A stretch of DNA of 64,000 nucleotides, taken from assembly GCA_965153455.1 (NCBI GenBank), contig OZ234495.1, positions 3,844,001-3,908,000 on the forward strand. The letters are read 5' to 3'. This document shows, one piece after another, positions 24,654 to 36,638 of the stretch (position 1 is its first letter; each line of letters starts with the position of its first letter). The notes under the pieces were generated by a model, which saw nothing but the letters and a program-made list of their open reading frames with translations, made no database searches and was not told the DNA's origin. This DNA is from Sphagnum compactum (Eukaryota; Bryophyta; Sphagnopsida; Sphagnales). Both the position numbers and the translations under genes were made by a program.

Positions 24654-26118
24654 TAACTCACTATATACTACCTCAAACCAACTCATGATAATGTTGAAGA
24701 CAAATGATTTCAAGTTCAATAATCTTTAAATTATTCAACAATTTTGATGATGTAAAACATTGCTACATACATCATCTGTCCAATAGTAACAACAACTTCC
24801 AGTAATCTATTATCTTAACCAATTGATCTACATAAACCACCAAAACATGATAAGAATGGTGATTTGGTGGATCAAATCTCTTCAAACATCTCTCGTTTGG
24901 TTATCATGGTCTTCTCTTGACATCAAATCAATTCATCATTCTCTCATAACCCCATAGTAACCCATAGCTATTCATTAAGTTAATTTTGATAAGAATATTG
25001 TTTGACATTGTCATTGTTAACAAATTTCACTTCTCCCCCAAGTTCTTACGGCAATGCACAACCCATATTTTCAGAGTTAACAAGCTGAGTCTCTTCTTGA
25101 ATGTGAATTCCCTAGGTTTTTAGTTGACACACCTAACACCCACACAATTTAACAATTCCGATGCCCTCTTCAAACTAGCATCGTGTCCCTTAGGGATCTT
25201 CATCACTTAGGGATCTTCATCACTTCCACTAGGTACACAAATTTTTATTCATGTTGCGATCCTACACAACATAGACTCCCAATGGGTATTCTTTATAGTC
25301 TAGAAAGAAAGAAGGCAAAAACAAAAGTTTATTTCCTTAGATGGAACATTTTGTACAAAAAAACTAGGTACTCAACTCTTTAACAAGGTGTCCCTTTTAT
25401 TCCCTTTGTCGTGTGCTCCTTCCTTGAATTCCAACACCAATGCATCCTGTTGAGCTTCTCCATCACCAAAGATCATAAAAACAACAAACAAAAAATTGGC
25501 TCATCCATCATTGTGAATTAAATCACACAAATGCAACACCACCAATTTCTTCAACAACATAAACTTGCAACAAACAAAAACACACTCATAGTCATTAAGA
25601 AAAGAATCCATCAACCACCTGCTCTTTTGTCATCTTCACCTTTCGAGGATTTGATCCACTTTTCATTAAGTCTTCATCCAATGAAATTTCAATGGACTTA
25701 CTTGCATCCCACATTTTAACATCAAAGCTGTTCCTGCTGCTGATAACCTCCATGATAACCTCATGGCCTGCTTCTGATAACCGCCCATGACTGGTTTAGA
25801 CTTTAGACCTCTGATCTGACGACTCTTGGATTGAGACATGGATTTTGGATACGTGGTCTCATCTCAGGCCCTCAATCAGGACCTCGATGATGGTGCTTTG
25901 GAGCGGGTAGCAAGCCCCGAGAGCGATGGCTGTTGCAGTTGCAGTAGCGAGGCGCGACTTCCATCGCCGCATTCGCTTTGCTTTGCTCTTCGTTTTTTGT
26001 GTCTTTGTGTTGGCCACACTTGTTCTTCATTTATTCTTCTGATCGCAGATACCTATCTTTCGTCGGTCTTTTGTGCGTTTTCCGATTCTCGAAGTAGAGA
26101 AAAAGCTGTGAAGGAGCG
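24654..26118. other. Intergenic DNA and 5' region of the next gene
   Basis: AT-rich DNA without recognised genes until about 25.7 kb, where GC rises. The stretch 25840-26118 probably holds the promoter and 5' UTR of the lysine-rich protein gene; an open frame there (ATG at 25838) has no conserved features. Confidence 0.5.
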
Positions 26119-28023
26119 ATGGGGGGTAGTAAAGGAAAGGCGCGGAAGAGAAGGGAAGCAAATTACAGTGCCGCGCACCCGGGGATAGCGCCACAGTTAG
26201 CGCCTCCTCCGTCTGCCAAAGATATTGTGGCCATTCCTTCCAAGTTGCGACGCATTATGAGTCTTAAAGCTCCTTCCGCTCCTGGTAAGGCTGCTTTCCT
26301 ACTAAACCCCAGACCTCTTGAAACCCTAGGTGATCTAGAAGCAGTACATTGTGGATGTCATTTGGTGGGATGAGGAGTGCAAGATTTGCTAAGAATTATG
26401 AGCCCCCTCTTCTTCATCGGGCTGCTTGTTGCAGAGCCCCCTAGCCTGATTGCTTCAAATTCCACATGCTAAGTCCCACACCACTAAACCCTAAACCCTT
26501 TGGAATAGAATTCTCTAAACCCCTATGAGCACTTTAACGCCATAAAACTGCATTTGAAAGTGGTAACTGCGAAACCAGAACCTGCAAATCAGACGCATGA
26601 GACCTCTAAACAGGGAGTTAGTTAAACCCCAAACATGTCCAGTAAGCTTCTCATTGAGATTGTTTGAAAGAAGGGAATCTGGTGGTAACAGTTAGAGAAA
26701 TCAGCCTCAATTGTCACACCTAAATTTCTACGTGAGTGGCCAACATCAGGTTTGAGCTATTTGATATCAAACTAGAAGAATTTTTTTCTGAAGAACCAAG
26801 GCACCTTTGGATACGTTGCGTTCATGGTTGGCTTCAGTTTTTGCTGTGAGTGATATTCAGGCCTCAAAGAACAACAGGTGGGTGCTGCAAATGCTGCTCA
26901 CAACAAACAACCAAAGGTCAGCTCCATGCTATCTCCATTCAAGCTATTTGTGTGCTTTGTGATCCATCAGTTTGTTCCTGGTCCAACAAGAGAAATCCTG
27001 TTGCTCCTTTTTTGCTCCTAGTGAAGAATTTCTCCTCCTTCTATCCACTCCTTCAGCAGCTGATGGAATCACTGATCTGATTGCAGACACCACCAAATAC
27101 AAAGGGTGGGAAGCAAGCGCCATCAGCAGGAAAGCTTGATGCCAGCATGCTAGCACCTCCACCTACTAGTGACAATAAAGAGCCTGTAGTTGAAGAAGTA
27201 GGAGGAAAACAGAGTGTCCCTAAAATCAGCAAGAGGAGGAGAGCAGAAGAGGAGCTCAAAGCACTTTCAGAGAAATTCCAGACAACACCGATTCGCAAAG
27301 GGATCCGAGAAAAAAGAAAAAAGTAATGATCATCCAAGCCAGGCTCAAAAATGTTGTGTTTACTAGAAATAGAGATAGGTCCATCCTCTTTGATACAGGA
27401 CCATGTTCTCCATACTTCAACAGGAATGTGAACTGGCATAGTGATGGGTCGTGTCTATGCTTTTGGACTGTGAACAGGTATCTGGAAGAGAAGAAGAAGA
27501 GGAAACGATTGAGAGGCATCACTTATGAGCCTGCACCAGAGCGTGAGATCATTGCTTTTGGAGATGTTGTACAAGGACCACCCAAACTCTCATTTCCTCC
27601 TAAAGCAAAGGTCAGTACACTTCCAACTCCTTACCTTGAACTCTTCCAACATACCCACAATTTTCATGATTTTTGTGGATTTTGGGCCATCTATAGCTGA
27701 TGCCCAGAGAATGTTGTGTTCTTCTCCTCTGAAGTGTAGTTTGGCACTGTACAAAAAGCAGTGACAAATGTGTTTCCATAAATGCTTGTTTTCTTTCAGA
27801 GTTGGCCATAAAGTGATGAGAAGGTTCTCATTCTTACCAACCTTTATATAATGTTGTGGGATTGATTGATGGGGACTTGTTTTCAGATAACTAAGGAAGA
27901 GAGACCTGCATCACATGAAAGGATAGGCTTATAGAAGCCTACCGACAACGCAGGGCTGGTGCTTCCAGGCTAATCAAAGGTCCTGTTGTCATGTTAGATG
28001 GTACAAAAGTGGAAGACTCTTAA
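26119..28023 (+). CDS. Lysine-rich coiled-coil protein, CCDC137-like (uncertain); last exon frameshifted
   Basis: Five exons fit by splice sites and phase: 26119-26284, 26861-26916, 27087-27322, 27478-27610 and 27887-28023. The N-terminus is basic (MGGSKGKARKRREANYS) and proline-rich. A charged helix (SKRRRAEEELKALSEKF) leads to RKGIREKRKKYLEEKKKRKR, spanning the exon 3/4 junction, then a short FGDVVQGPPKLSFPPKAK segment. The last exon has an excellent acceptor (TTTTCAG at 27886) and reads ITKEERPASHERIGL, then stops at 27932. One base off frame, the same exon reads LIEAYRQRRAGASRLIKG to a stop at 28021, which looks like the true conserved C-terminus. A one-base deletion near 27922-27928, or a weak alternative acceptor after 27920, would explain this. 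Basic composition suggests a nuclear or nucleolar role, by inference only. Confidence 0.6.
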
Positions 28024-29115
28024 TATGATATTCTCTTAGAGAGTTCGCGACTCTGGGATTGTTGTCCTCTCTCTGTCATGTGAGGTTATTGCTCAAGTAG
28101 TAATTGTAGCTCCTCTTGTTCCTAGCCAAAAGGATTTTGCAAGAACATTTTACTGTAGTCTAAATCTCTTGGAGATGACTTGCCTTATCTGGAAATCCTA
28201 ACAGTGTTTGTGAATACTGGGGGAAAACTTCAAGGAAAGAGTTTCAGATTGTGTCATGGAATCTCTGCTGTTCTGGTTGCAGATGTACTCAACTTACTAC
28301 AGACATCAGTTCAAAACATTTGTTGGTTTATCCCCCACTTTGCCCACTTTCACCAAGTTGGGTGTTAGCCAATCTATTGGCAGTTCACTGTTGTTTCTGA
28401 GCTAGCCTCACACTCCAATAGCATTGGATAACGATATAACAAGAAGTTATCATTTGGTGTTGTGTAGCATGCTAGGATTTTTAAAGAAGCACATGGCAAA
28501 ACAAATCCAGGTGAAAATTGTAAGCTTGCAGACACATCAGCATGTATCTCATTTCCATCAACATTCTAGAACATTGTCCATGGATCTACCGATCCCCACC
28601 AATCCACAATCCTGCTGATTATGACTACATCCACATCTCAACTTAATTTGATTACATTTCACCTCTTCTGCTTGCATCATTCATGGCAAAATACACGGCA
28701 TCAAAAAACTGCAAGTCAAGTGGTAACTTAGTAATTTGGGAGTGTTTTGAGATATGAAAATGCCACCTCCCAAAACCCAATGGCCCCCTAACTATACAAT
28801 TTAATGTCTTTGTTTTCGATTTGCAGATCATCAATGTCCAGAGTAGTCCTCACTGGAAATAAGCATCTGAGTCTCCAGAAAGCCCAAGCCCATAATGGGC
28901 CCATAACTCATGACTTTACAACCACATAACTCACGTAGGCAGATTCCAGCACCAGAAATGTCTAAAAAAACCTCCAGTGCCAAGGGTATCATGAGGATTG
29001 TCAGAATCAACAACTACACAAGGAGTAATGGGTTTGACACCAAATACAATTCATGTATATATTGTAGTTGAACATGAAACTTGGAGGCAGGAAAACACTA
29101 CACGAGAAACTCTCC
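28024..29115. other. Spacer between convergent genes, nothing recognised
   Basis: Moderate-GC DNA between the 3' ends of the lysine-rich protein gene (+) and LSM3 (-). Likely 3' UTRs plus intergenic DNA. No frame with conserved features. Confidence 0.5.
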
Positions 29116-30401
29116 TCATGATGTCCTCAATGGGGGAGAGACCAAAATCACTCCATCTCCTCGTACGAAGAGATACTGCACATGCCTTTTTGAAGTCTGA
29201 TAAAAACACCAAGTTAGAGCTCATGCTTTTAGATCCACATACAAAGCATGAAGGAAGATGTTTGCAGGAATGCAACGAACTTAGAAACTTCAACAATAGG
29301 GATCTTCATTGGCTATGAAACAGTATCCTTTACCTTGACAATTTCTTCATAAGTTTCATCGTCAATCTCCACAGAAGTGACTACCTCCTCCACATCTCCC
29401 AGAATCATGTTTAAATGCTGATCATATGCCTGCAACATCACCACCTCAAAAGGATGGCATTTTCTATCAGAGACAGCTGAGGTGTTGTGGTATGTGACCA
29501 CAATAAACAAAATCAAGGAACATGTTGTACACTATATTTTGATTACTGTGCAACATCTCAAATCATGAGTACAAGGATAATCTGCTGACAGGATAACAAT
29601 GAAACCCCCAAGTCCACATGCCTGTTTGGAAGACAGTAGAACTCATCACTGAAATACAGTCATGGTTTTTATGTCACAGGTTGGAAAATCCTCAGCACCC
29701 AGCAAGGATGAAACACTTCTCAGATGTTCATCTAGCTGAAAAACCTAAATCAGAGGATGAGGAACACATGGCTCAGAGGAGGAAGTTGCAAACTGCTTGC
29801 AATCAGATGGATGGTGCGGGATAAATAAATGATCTGAAGAATAAGACTGGGAACAACAGCCTCTTGTTTTGAATTACTCACCAAGTCTCGTCGGACCTCC
29901 AGTACTCATTCAAAAAGGAGACTTAGAAGAATAAAAGAAGGAAGGAATGCCAACAAGGTTTCTACAGCGCTTAAGAAACAGAGATAAACCCTAAAACGCA
30001 AACGCTTTAGGGTTTATCTCTGCTTCTTCGAAACACTGCTTCTACTGACAGCGTTCAAGAAGCTGCTGCTACTGAAGAAGGCAAATGTAAGAATCAGGCC
30101 ACAAATGAGTGGAAAGAAACCAAAAAGAAGAAAAAGACTAAAAAAACTCTACGGCATTTTCACCAACAACGCAAGAGTTTTCGAAACAATAATGCATTCT
30201 AAACCTTATAAACACTTTGATCGATTACAAGTAACAAAGCGCAAAACCAAAAAAAAAAACAAAAACAAAAAGCAAGAATCTTACGTGAAGTTTGCCACGA
30301 AGCTCACGGTCCGATCGAAGTTTGACGTAAATGCGTTCGTCAAGGCTAAGCCTGATCAAGTCCAGAGGCTCCTTCACCGCACTGTCATCCTCCGTTGCCA
30401 T
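29116..30401 (-). CDS. LSM3: U6 snRNA-associated Sm-like protein LSm3
   Basis: Three exons on the minus strand: 30401-30285 (39 codons), 29429-29334 (32 codons) and 29196-29116 (26 codons plus stop), all with GT-AG sites in phase 0. The 97-residue product starts [20 protein letters not shown] and contains the Sm1 region ([18 protein letters not shown], then [15 protein letters not shown]) and the Sm2 motif ([16 protein letters not shown]). Length and sequence match plant LSm3 almost residue for residue. LSm3 sits in the nuclear LSm2-8 ring on U6 snRNA (splicing) and the cytoplasmic LSm1-7 ring (decapping and mRNA decay). Intron 1 is 855 bp and contains a perfect 17-bp inverted repeat. Telo-boxes lie upstream of the start. 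Confidence 0.97.
29979..30022. repeat. Perfect 17-bp inverted repeat built from telo-boxes, in LSM3 intron 1
   Basis: The left arm CAGAGATAAACCCTAAA (29979-29995) and right arm TTTAGGGTTTATCTCTG (30006-30022) are exact reverse complements separated by 10 bases. Both arms contain the telo-box motif. Confidence 0.95.
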
Positions 30402-30526
30402 TGCTCTCTCGTTCCGGTCCGTCAACTGCAACCCTAGAAACAACAGGGTTTCGACGAAGGAGAGACAAACCCAACAAAACAAAGAACGAGAATGAGAATT
30501 AACGAGAGAGAGGGAGAGGTGTGCTT

Positions 30527-30640
30527 TAGGGTTTGTCTGTTCTTTTAGGGTTTGGTTTGGAAGCTTTTTTTAATATTTATATTTAGACTCTTCTTGGGTT
30601 TTGAGGCCAAGATGAGAGTTTAGGGTTTTGGTTTTAGGGT
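30527..30640 (-). promoter_or_regulatory. LSM3 promoter with telo-boxes
   Basis: TAGGGTTT occurs at 30527-30534, 30546-30553 and 30621-30628, with a TTAGGGTTC variant near 30634. They lie 125-240 bp upstream of the LSM3 start codon (minus strand), a typical place for telo-boxes in plant housekeeping promoters. Confidence 0.65.
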
Positions 30641-32300
30641 TCCATTTAAACCCAATTTTAATTCCTAGTTCTAGAAATAAGACTTGATTTAGTTTTTGTG
30701 AAAAGATTGTGTAAAAAATTGCACAAAAAAATATTTCATGACAAATTTTGCATGTTTTTAATTCAATCCCAATTAAAGAATTTACTTGGCCTTTGAAGCA
30801 AACAAATCTAAGTTTACAATTTTAAATTTTTTTAATGCAAAATGGTTAAAACAATATTTCTTCAATTATTCAACATGTTTTCTATTTTAAAAAGAGTTTA
30901 AAGCACATTTGATTTTAATTAATTTATGCCAAATTTGACCTTCAGGTAGGGTATGAACACAAGGGCTTCAAATAGGCCCCTTCATGCTTTCTTGACACCA
31001 ATTCAACCGAATGTTTGGCATCTCAAAAGGTAAAAAGAGACCTATTTGGAGCCCTTTTTCTTGAATTGTGTTGATTTCATTTGTTATATTTAATGGATTT
31101 TGAAGTATGCTCCATGTTTTGTTTTTGTATTGAAATTTAGTATGATCAAATTGTCATGTTTATATTTGTTTTGGAGTTTTAATGCGTATGATTTGTAAAG
31201 AAAAAATATTTTATAAACGAAAAATAAAATTATCATGTAGGAAAACAAGTTTAATAAAAAAAATCAAAAAAATAGTTTCAAGAAAAAATCTACAAAAAGT
31301 AACTTACAAACTTTTGTTAGATTGGGCAAGAACTAACACATGTCATAACATCCTATGAAACCTTAGGCTTCAAAATTGTTCAAAACATACATTGCAAAAA
31401 AAAATTTACAAAATTTTATTTGGTTATTAATATGCTTTGAAATGGGCCCAATACTTGGCCTATTCAACCCAAAACCATGATGAACTCAATAAGTTGAACA
31501 TGACATTTTTAAATTTTGTGATGTAGCCACAATTGGTGATCATTCACAAGAGGAATTAGCCAGATTTGGCTAGAGGGCAGAGAGGAAAGTAAAAAAAAAA
31601 ATTAAGAATCCTACTATATTTTGGCAACCTCCAATGGATGTTGCCAGAATATAGCCAGGTTCCAAAAAATGCTATTTTGCTGTATGACCTCCTGTAGCCA
31701 AATTTGGCAAAATCCTCTTCTGGATGATTGCCGATTGACCAACCTCATAAATTTAAATAAGGAAACCTTGATGAAATTCAGTGTTTCTTTTGGTGGGGAA
31801 TTTTTGCACTGTGGTAACAAAACAAATTGCCCTGTGTGTACATCTACAAAGTTTTTTAATAAGAATTATTATTTTTTAAATTTGAGAAGTTAAAAATTAG
31901 ACGTCAAAATTATTTATTTTACAATAATAATTTGGGCTCGGTGCTGCTTTGCACTACGAGGTGACAATGATTAAATTATTTCGTGTGGATATAATAATTT
32001 TGTTGTAATTAATTTTGTCTTTTCAAAAATAATAAATTTCACTATATATCATTTTGTTTCATTAAATTTTTTTTACATTCTTAATTTGCTAAGAAAAATG
32101 CCAATGAAAGTTTGATTCATTAAAAAAGTTCATAACAAGATACATACAGAAAAAGAAAAAAGAAAAAAAGAAAAAAACATTGATTTAAAAGTTTACAAAT
32201 ATTATTTTAATAATTAATTTTATTGCTGGTTCATTCTGGCCACCCACAATTTGAAACTTTCACAAACCCGCTTTCAAAGTGCGTTTTCCCCGACTTCAAA
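30641..32300. other. AT-rich spacer between LSM3 and H3
   Basis: No gene recognised. A TAGCCAGATTTGGCTA palindrome near 31557-31572 and a related AGCCAAATTTGGC at about 31697 recall a patch at 42.3 kb. Confidence 0.5.
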
Positions 32301-32305
32301 TTTCG

Positions 32306-32379
32306 GGCGGGAAAACTCCAAAGACTTCAACACAGCGTTGCAGAGGGAACGCGGCTGCAAAGAAGCAACAGCGCGGGAA
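32306..32379 (+). promoter_or_regulatory. E2F-like sites upstream of histone H3
   Basis: GGCGGGAAA (32306-32314) and GCGCGGGAA (32371-32379) match the E2F/DP recognition pattern and lie 229-302 bp upstream of the H3 start. E2F control would fit S-phase expression of a replication-coupled histone. Confidence 0.5.
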
Positions 32380-32580
32380 TCCAACTCCGATTCAAAGCGC
32401 GACAAGGAGGAGGGGGAAGAAGAGGAGGAGACAGGAGACTATATTTTCGCTTGCAAAATCCATCGCTTGCACTATTAGTTTCTGGAGCTTTTGGAAGTTT
32501 TACGAGTTTGCTCTTGCTTTCAGTCTTAGCATCTCCTGCATTTCTGCAATTTTTCTGACATCAGTGCTCTGTTGTCTTGA

Positions 32581-33018
<438 letters not shown>

Positions 33019-34352
33019 AGCACTTTTGTGTCGATATTTCTTGACGTTCTTTTCTGGTGTATTTGTACACCACCCTCCTTGTATGAGATTGTCAATTCTT
33101 GACTCCTTACTATGAGCTCTCCTATGTCTTGTTCTTGTTCCACTGCACGAGGACAGAGCTCATGAGGTCGTAGGTGTTTTATCATGTGTTGCAGCATGTG
33201 GTCTATATCTCTCTACAGCCGTCTTGCAATAAGGGCACTTGCATTGTGTGACCGTCAGAAACATTGAACACCACTTGCAGCTGGTGTTTTTTAATTGCAT
33301 TTGTTTTCAGGTTGCCCAAAATAGTGTGCAGCTAATGTTATTAGCAAATTCAGCTTGTGAACAATTTCACTGACTGATGCCTTTGTTGCTCACAGAAGGT
33401 AGAGCAGCTGAAAAATGGAGAAGGTGAATGAACATAAAATATGAAGGCATGTAAAATGTAGCATCTAAAACTTCATGATCACCATAAATAGTTTGGGCAT
33501 ATAAAGATCTTCAGGAACTCCATGAACACCATAACCACCTTGGTTGTGAACATTTAGACTTTTCACTCCCCCAACTTCTTATCTCAGAAGGTTGTTGGAA
33601 AGTCCCAATTGCATCTGTGGCTGAAATTTCAGTTTGCAGCTGAACTCTGCAGTGCATTTTAATCTTCACCATGTTCATTGTTGGTTCATGATGCAGCATA
33701 GAACACATGCATATTGACATGCAAACCCAGCAGGATGAGAAGACTTCATCAAAGCTGAAAGACAAATGAATGTTAAGCCAGCTACCTACAGTCCAAGCTT
33801 TGCATTAAAGGCCAACAAATGAGCCACAAACTGACATAACAAGATTAATGCAGAACATGCAGATGTGTTTGAAGTTAGTCAATTAAGAACCTATGGTAAA
33901 AGATTGTACTTTTAAAAACAGAATGCAGTATGTTCTACCAGCAAAGTTACATCACATGCACATCAACATTCAGGCGATCGAATGCAGAAATTCAGATTTC
34001 TTTTCTTGTGTAAATGTCCTAATTACCTTCAATTTAAGTTTCTTGTCAAAATGAAACTTCGAAGGCAAATATGGTCATCAATTGATACTTCACATGGTAC
34101 TCTCATGGCTAAACATCTTGCAGACAAAATTGACATTTATTCACATCTGCTGAAAGATGGAAAGTGGAGAATGCTTCTTGTAAATAGAACATATTTCAGG
34201 TAAAATGGGGAAGCAGCTTTATTGACCTCCATCCAGGTAACAAGTAATCCTCTCATTCGTGTCAAACAAATGCCAGTTGTTGTCGGGCAATAACGATCTG
34301 TTGACCTGGAGGGTAATAGTGAGACATGGAAGGCAACAGTGCGGCTACCTGC
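33019..34352. other. Spacer between convergent H3 and OSCP genes
   Basis: 3' UTR and intergenic DNA; no coding region recognised. Confidence 0.5.
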
Positions 34353-36207
34353 TCAAACTAGCTCAGCCAGAAGCTTCTCCATCTGCTTGATTTTAGTGTC
34401 AATGGAAAGATCAATGTGCTTGTCTTGGATGTCCACTACAATGCCCCCAATGATGCTTCTATCAACCTGAAAAAACACATTTGGATCCAATTACAAAGTT
34501 AAAATAGATATGCAGAATGTGGCAACATATCTAGAAATTGCAGGGTAAACATATTCACAATAACACTTTGAAAGGTAACAGCTATGTCAGTTCCGCCCCA
34601 AAAAAAAGACATGAAAAGAATGAATGCAGTCATAACTGAAAAGAGGCACTCACAATTGTATCAGATAATTCAACTTCATCACAAATAGCAGTGTCTAGCA
34701 TGCTAAGAACTGGTTCATGAGGCAATAAAATGTCTGAAAGGAGTAGACATCTACAAAGCCCATTTGCTGCTTCAAGTTATTCAGGATAGGCAGGCAGATG
34801 GTTGAGCAAGATGTCAGAAAGTGCAATTGTGCAGATGGAAAAATGGAGCCAGTATTTCAGGCACATGAGGACATTACCTTCTGCTTAATCTTAAGGGTCT
34901 GGCCTGGCTTCAGATAACCCTTCATTGCATTCTTTATGTCTTCCAACTCTTGTTTTGTAAGTTCCTGAAATAGGCAAAATACATGCATCAAAGGCCTGTT
35001 GAGCTGAAAAGAAACTAAAATGCGAGACTTACCCTTACCCTTAAACTATCTCCTATCTTCACATCACAACAAGCATATGCTTATGTGCTGTCCCTAAACC
35101 CTAATTGACTGTATGAAGACCAGAGTGCCTGACTGGTTTCTTTGCAAAATGATAACCAAGACAGGGTCAAGTGTAGGACTAGTATTCTTACAAGAGCTGC
35201 AGTTACCACCACTAAAACTTCCCCTCGATGAGCCAGCAGAAGTTCTGTGTATGCAGAAGTGATCTGTGGCAGCCGTGACAGCCTTCCATTCTCTGCCAAT
35301 ACAGCTGCAGAATGCAAAAAAAAAAAACTTGAAGTTAGTGTATGCATTCTCTCTCTCACTAGCATACAATACCACAAATGTTGGCTTCTAAGAGGCTCAT
35401 CTCAAGAGTATGAAACCTTTCCTTGTACACAAAAGACACAGCCAAGCATGCTAGCACTTGCAATTAACAGAAAAGAAGTGTTTGTGTGATAAGGGTACAC
35501 TCCCATACCCAGGAAGTTCTTCGTGAGATCATTGAACTTGGTGTTCTTGAAAATTTCCACAATTGCTTTCACCCTGACTGTTTTTGAAACAGATGGGTCC
35601 TTGAGAAAATCAGCAAACACAGGATTGGTCTCTGCAGCACCACAAACTTGTTGCAGCTCTGCCTCAACAGGCTCCAAAGCATTTTTCCGTACTGCTGATA
35701 TGTACAGGGCTGAGGCATACTTTCCTGTAACTCCATACATGGGCAAAGGTACCTAAAATTCCAACAGAAAAAAAAATGAAACCCAAAAGAATTAAATTTA
35801 TTTATTTTTTTCCAGATTCAATGTAGTATGATGCTGTAGCTTATCAAGACTGTATCTCCCAGAAAAACCAAATGGGTGTCTGAAAAGAAAAGAAAAGAAA
35901 AGAAAAAACCTCGACATGTTCATCTGTGGATCCTTTCGCTGCGTATCCACGAACTGCCTGCACAAGAAAACCCTAACAAGTTCTCAGCTCTCTTTTCTTC
36001 CTCCAGAAGTTCCATTACCATACTACAGTCCAAGAAGGAGAAGAAACAGAACAATTTTACCTTGCAAGCAGCGGAAGAGACGGCAGCGATGGCGCTCATT
36101 TCATTGCCATTAGTAAAGATAGGAGGGGACGCAAAGGCCGATGATGATGCCGATGCCGGTGCAACAGCAGCCAGAAAACCTCTCAATGCTCGACTTGATC
36201 GCAACAT
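34353..36207 (-). CDS. ATP5: Mitochondrial ATP synthase OSCP (plant delta) subunit
   Basis: Six minus-strand exons, all GT-AG and in phase: 36207-36061, 35957-35910, 35752-35509, 35304-35192, 34964-34878 and 34466-34353. The product is 250 residues, normal for OSCP. The N-terminus MLRSSRALRGFLAAVAPASA is a typical Arg/Ser/Ala-rich mitochondrial presequence. Conserved OSCP landmarks follow: VRGYA near the probable cleavage site, YGVTGKYASALY, FADFLKDPSV, then NFLAVLAENGRL across the exon 3/4 junction, and the C-terminal IIGGIVVDIQDKHIDLSI before KQMEKLLAELV. OSCP links the F1 head to the peripheral stalk of the inner-membrane F1Fo ATP synthase. It is transcribed divergently from CPP1 across about 430 bp. 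An AAAAG microsatellite (35882-35906) lies next to the intron 2 donor. Confidence 0.95.
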
Positions 36208-36384
36208 CGCGCCTCCTTTTTTCTCCGCAAATCTGAACTCTTCCTCTCCTCTTTCCACCGATCACAGAACACTCTTCAGAATTCCAACAAATTCTTTCTC
36301 CTGGCAACAAGCAGAAAACCCAGCAAGTTGACGGAGAACGAAGAACGATCAATCTCCCATTGTCTTGCACCGGGCACCGTTTTT

Positions 36385-36500
36385 TAGGGTTTCAGACTGC
36401 TCCACATCTGGCATTCATCCTCATACTCACGGAGAAAACGAGAAATCATCCATCTTCAGTTTTTTTTTCCCTCTCGGGCACCTCCTAATTTAGGGTTTTC
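36385..36500. promoter_or_regulatory. Divergent promoter between ATP5 and CPP1 with telo-boxes
   Basis: The 431 bp between the two start codons contain TAGGGTTT at 36385-36392 and 36493-36500. Telo-boxes work in either orientation, so they could serve both genes. Confidence 0.6.
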
Positions 36501-36638
36501 CTGACTGCCCGTGATCTGGCTGGAGAGCAAGCGCGAGCGCGCGAGAGATGTGGGTTCCTGATGAGCTTAGTGCTGCTGCGTGTGTAGAGGGAGAACAGAA
36601 GGAGTTGGTTTTCTTTTGTGGGGATTTCGTGGGTGCAG

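Noticed and set aside
25838-26188. 116-codon frame upstream of the lysine-rich protein gene
   Set aside because: It overlaps the better start at 26119 in another frame, shows no conserved motif, and sits where the promoter and 5' UTR are expected.
29618-29824. 68-codon plus-strand frame in LSM3 intron 1
   Set aside because: Lies in an intron of the opposite-strand gene, with no conserved domain or splice partners.
30105-30437. 110-codon plus-strand Lys-rich frame
   Set aside because: It runs antisense across LSM3 exon 1 and intron 1; the Lys-rich part is an A-rich tract.
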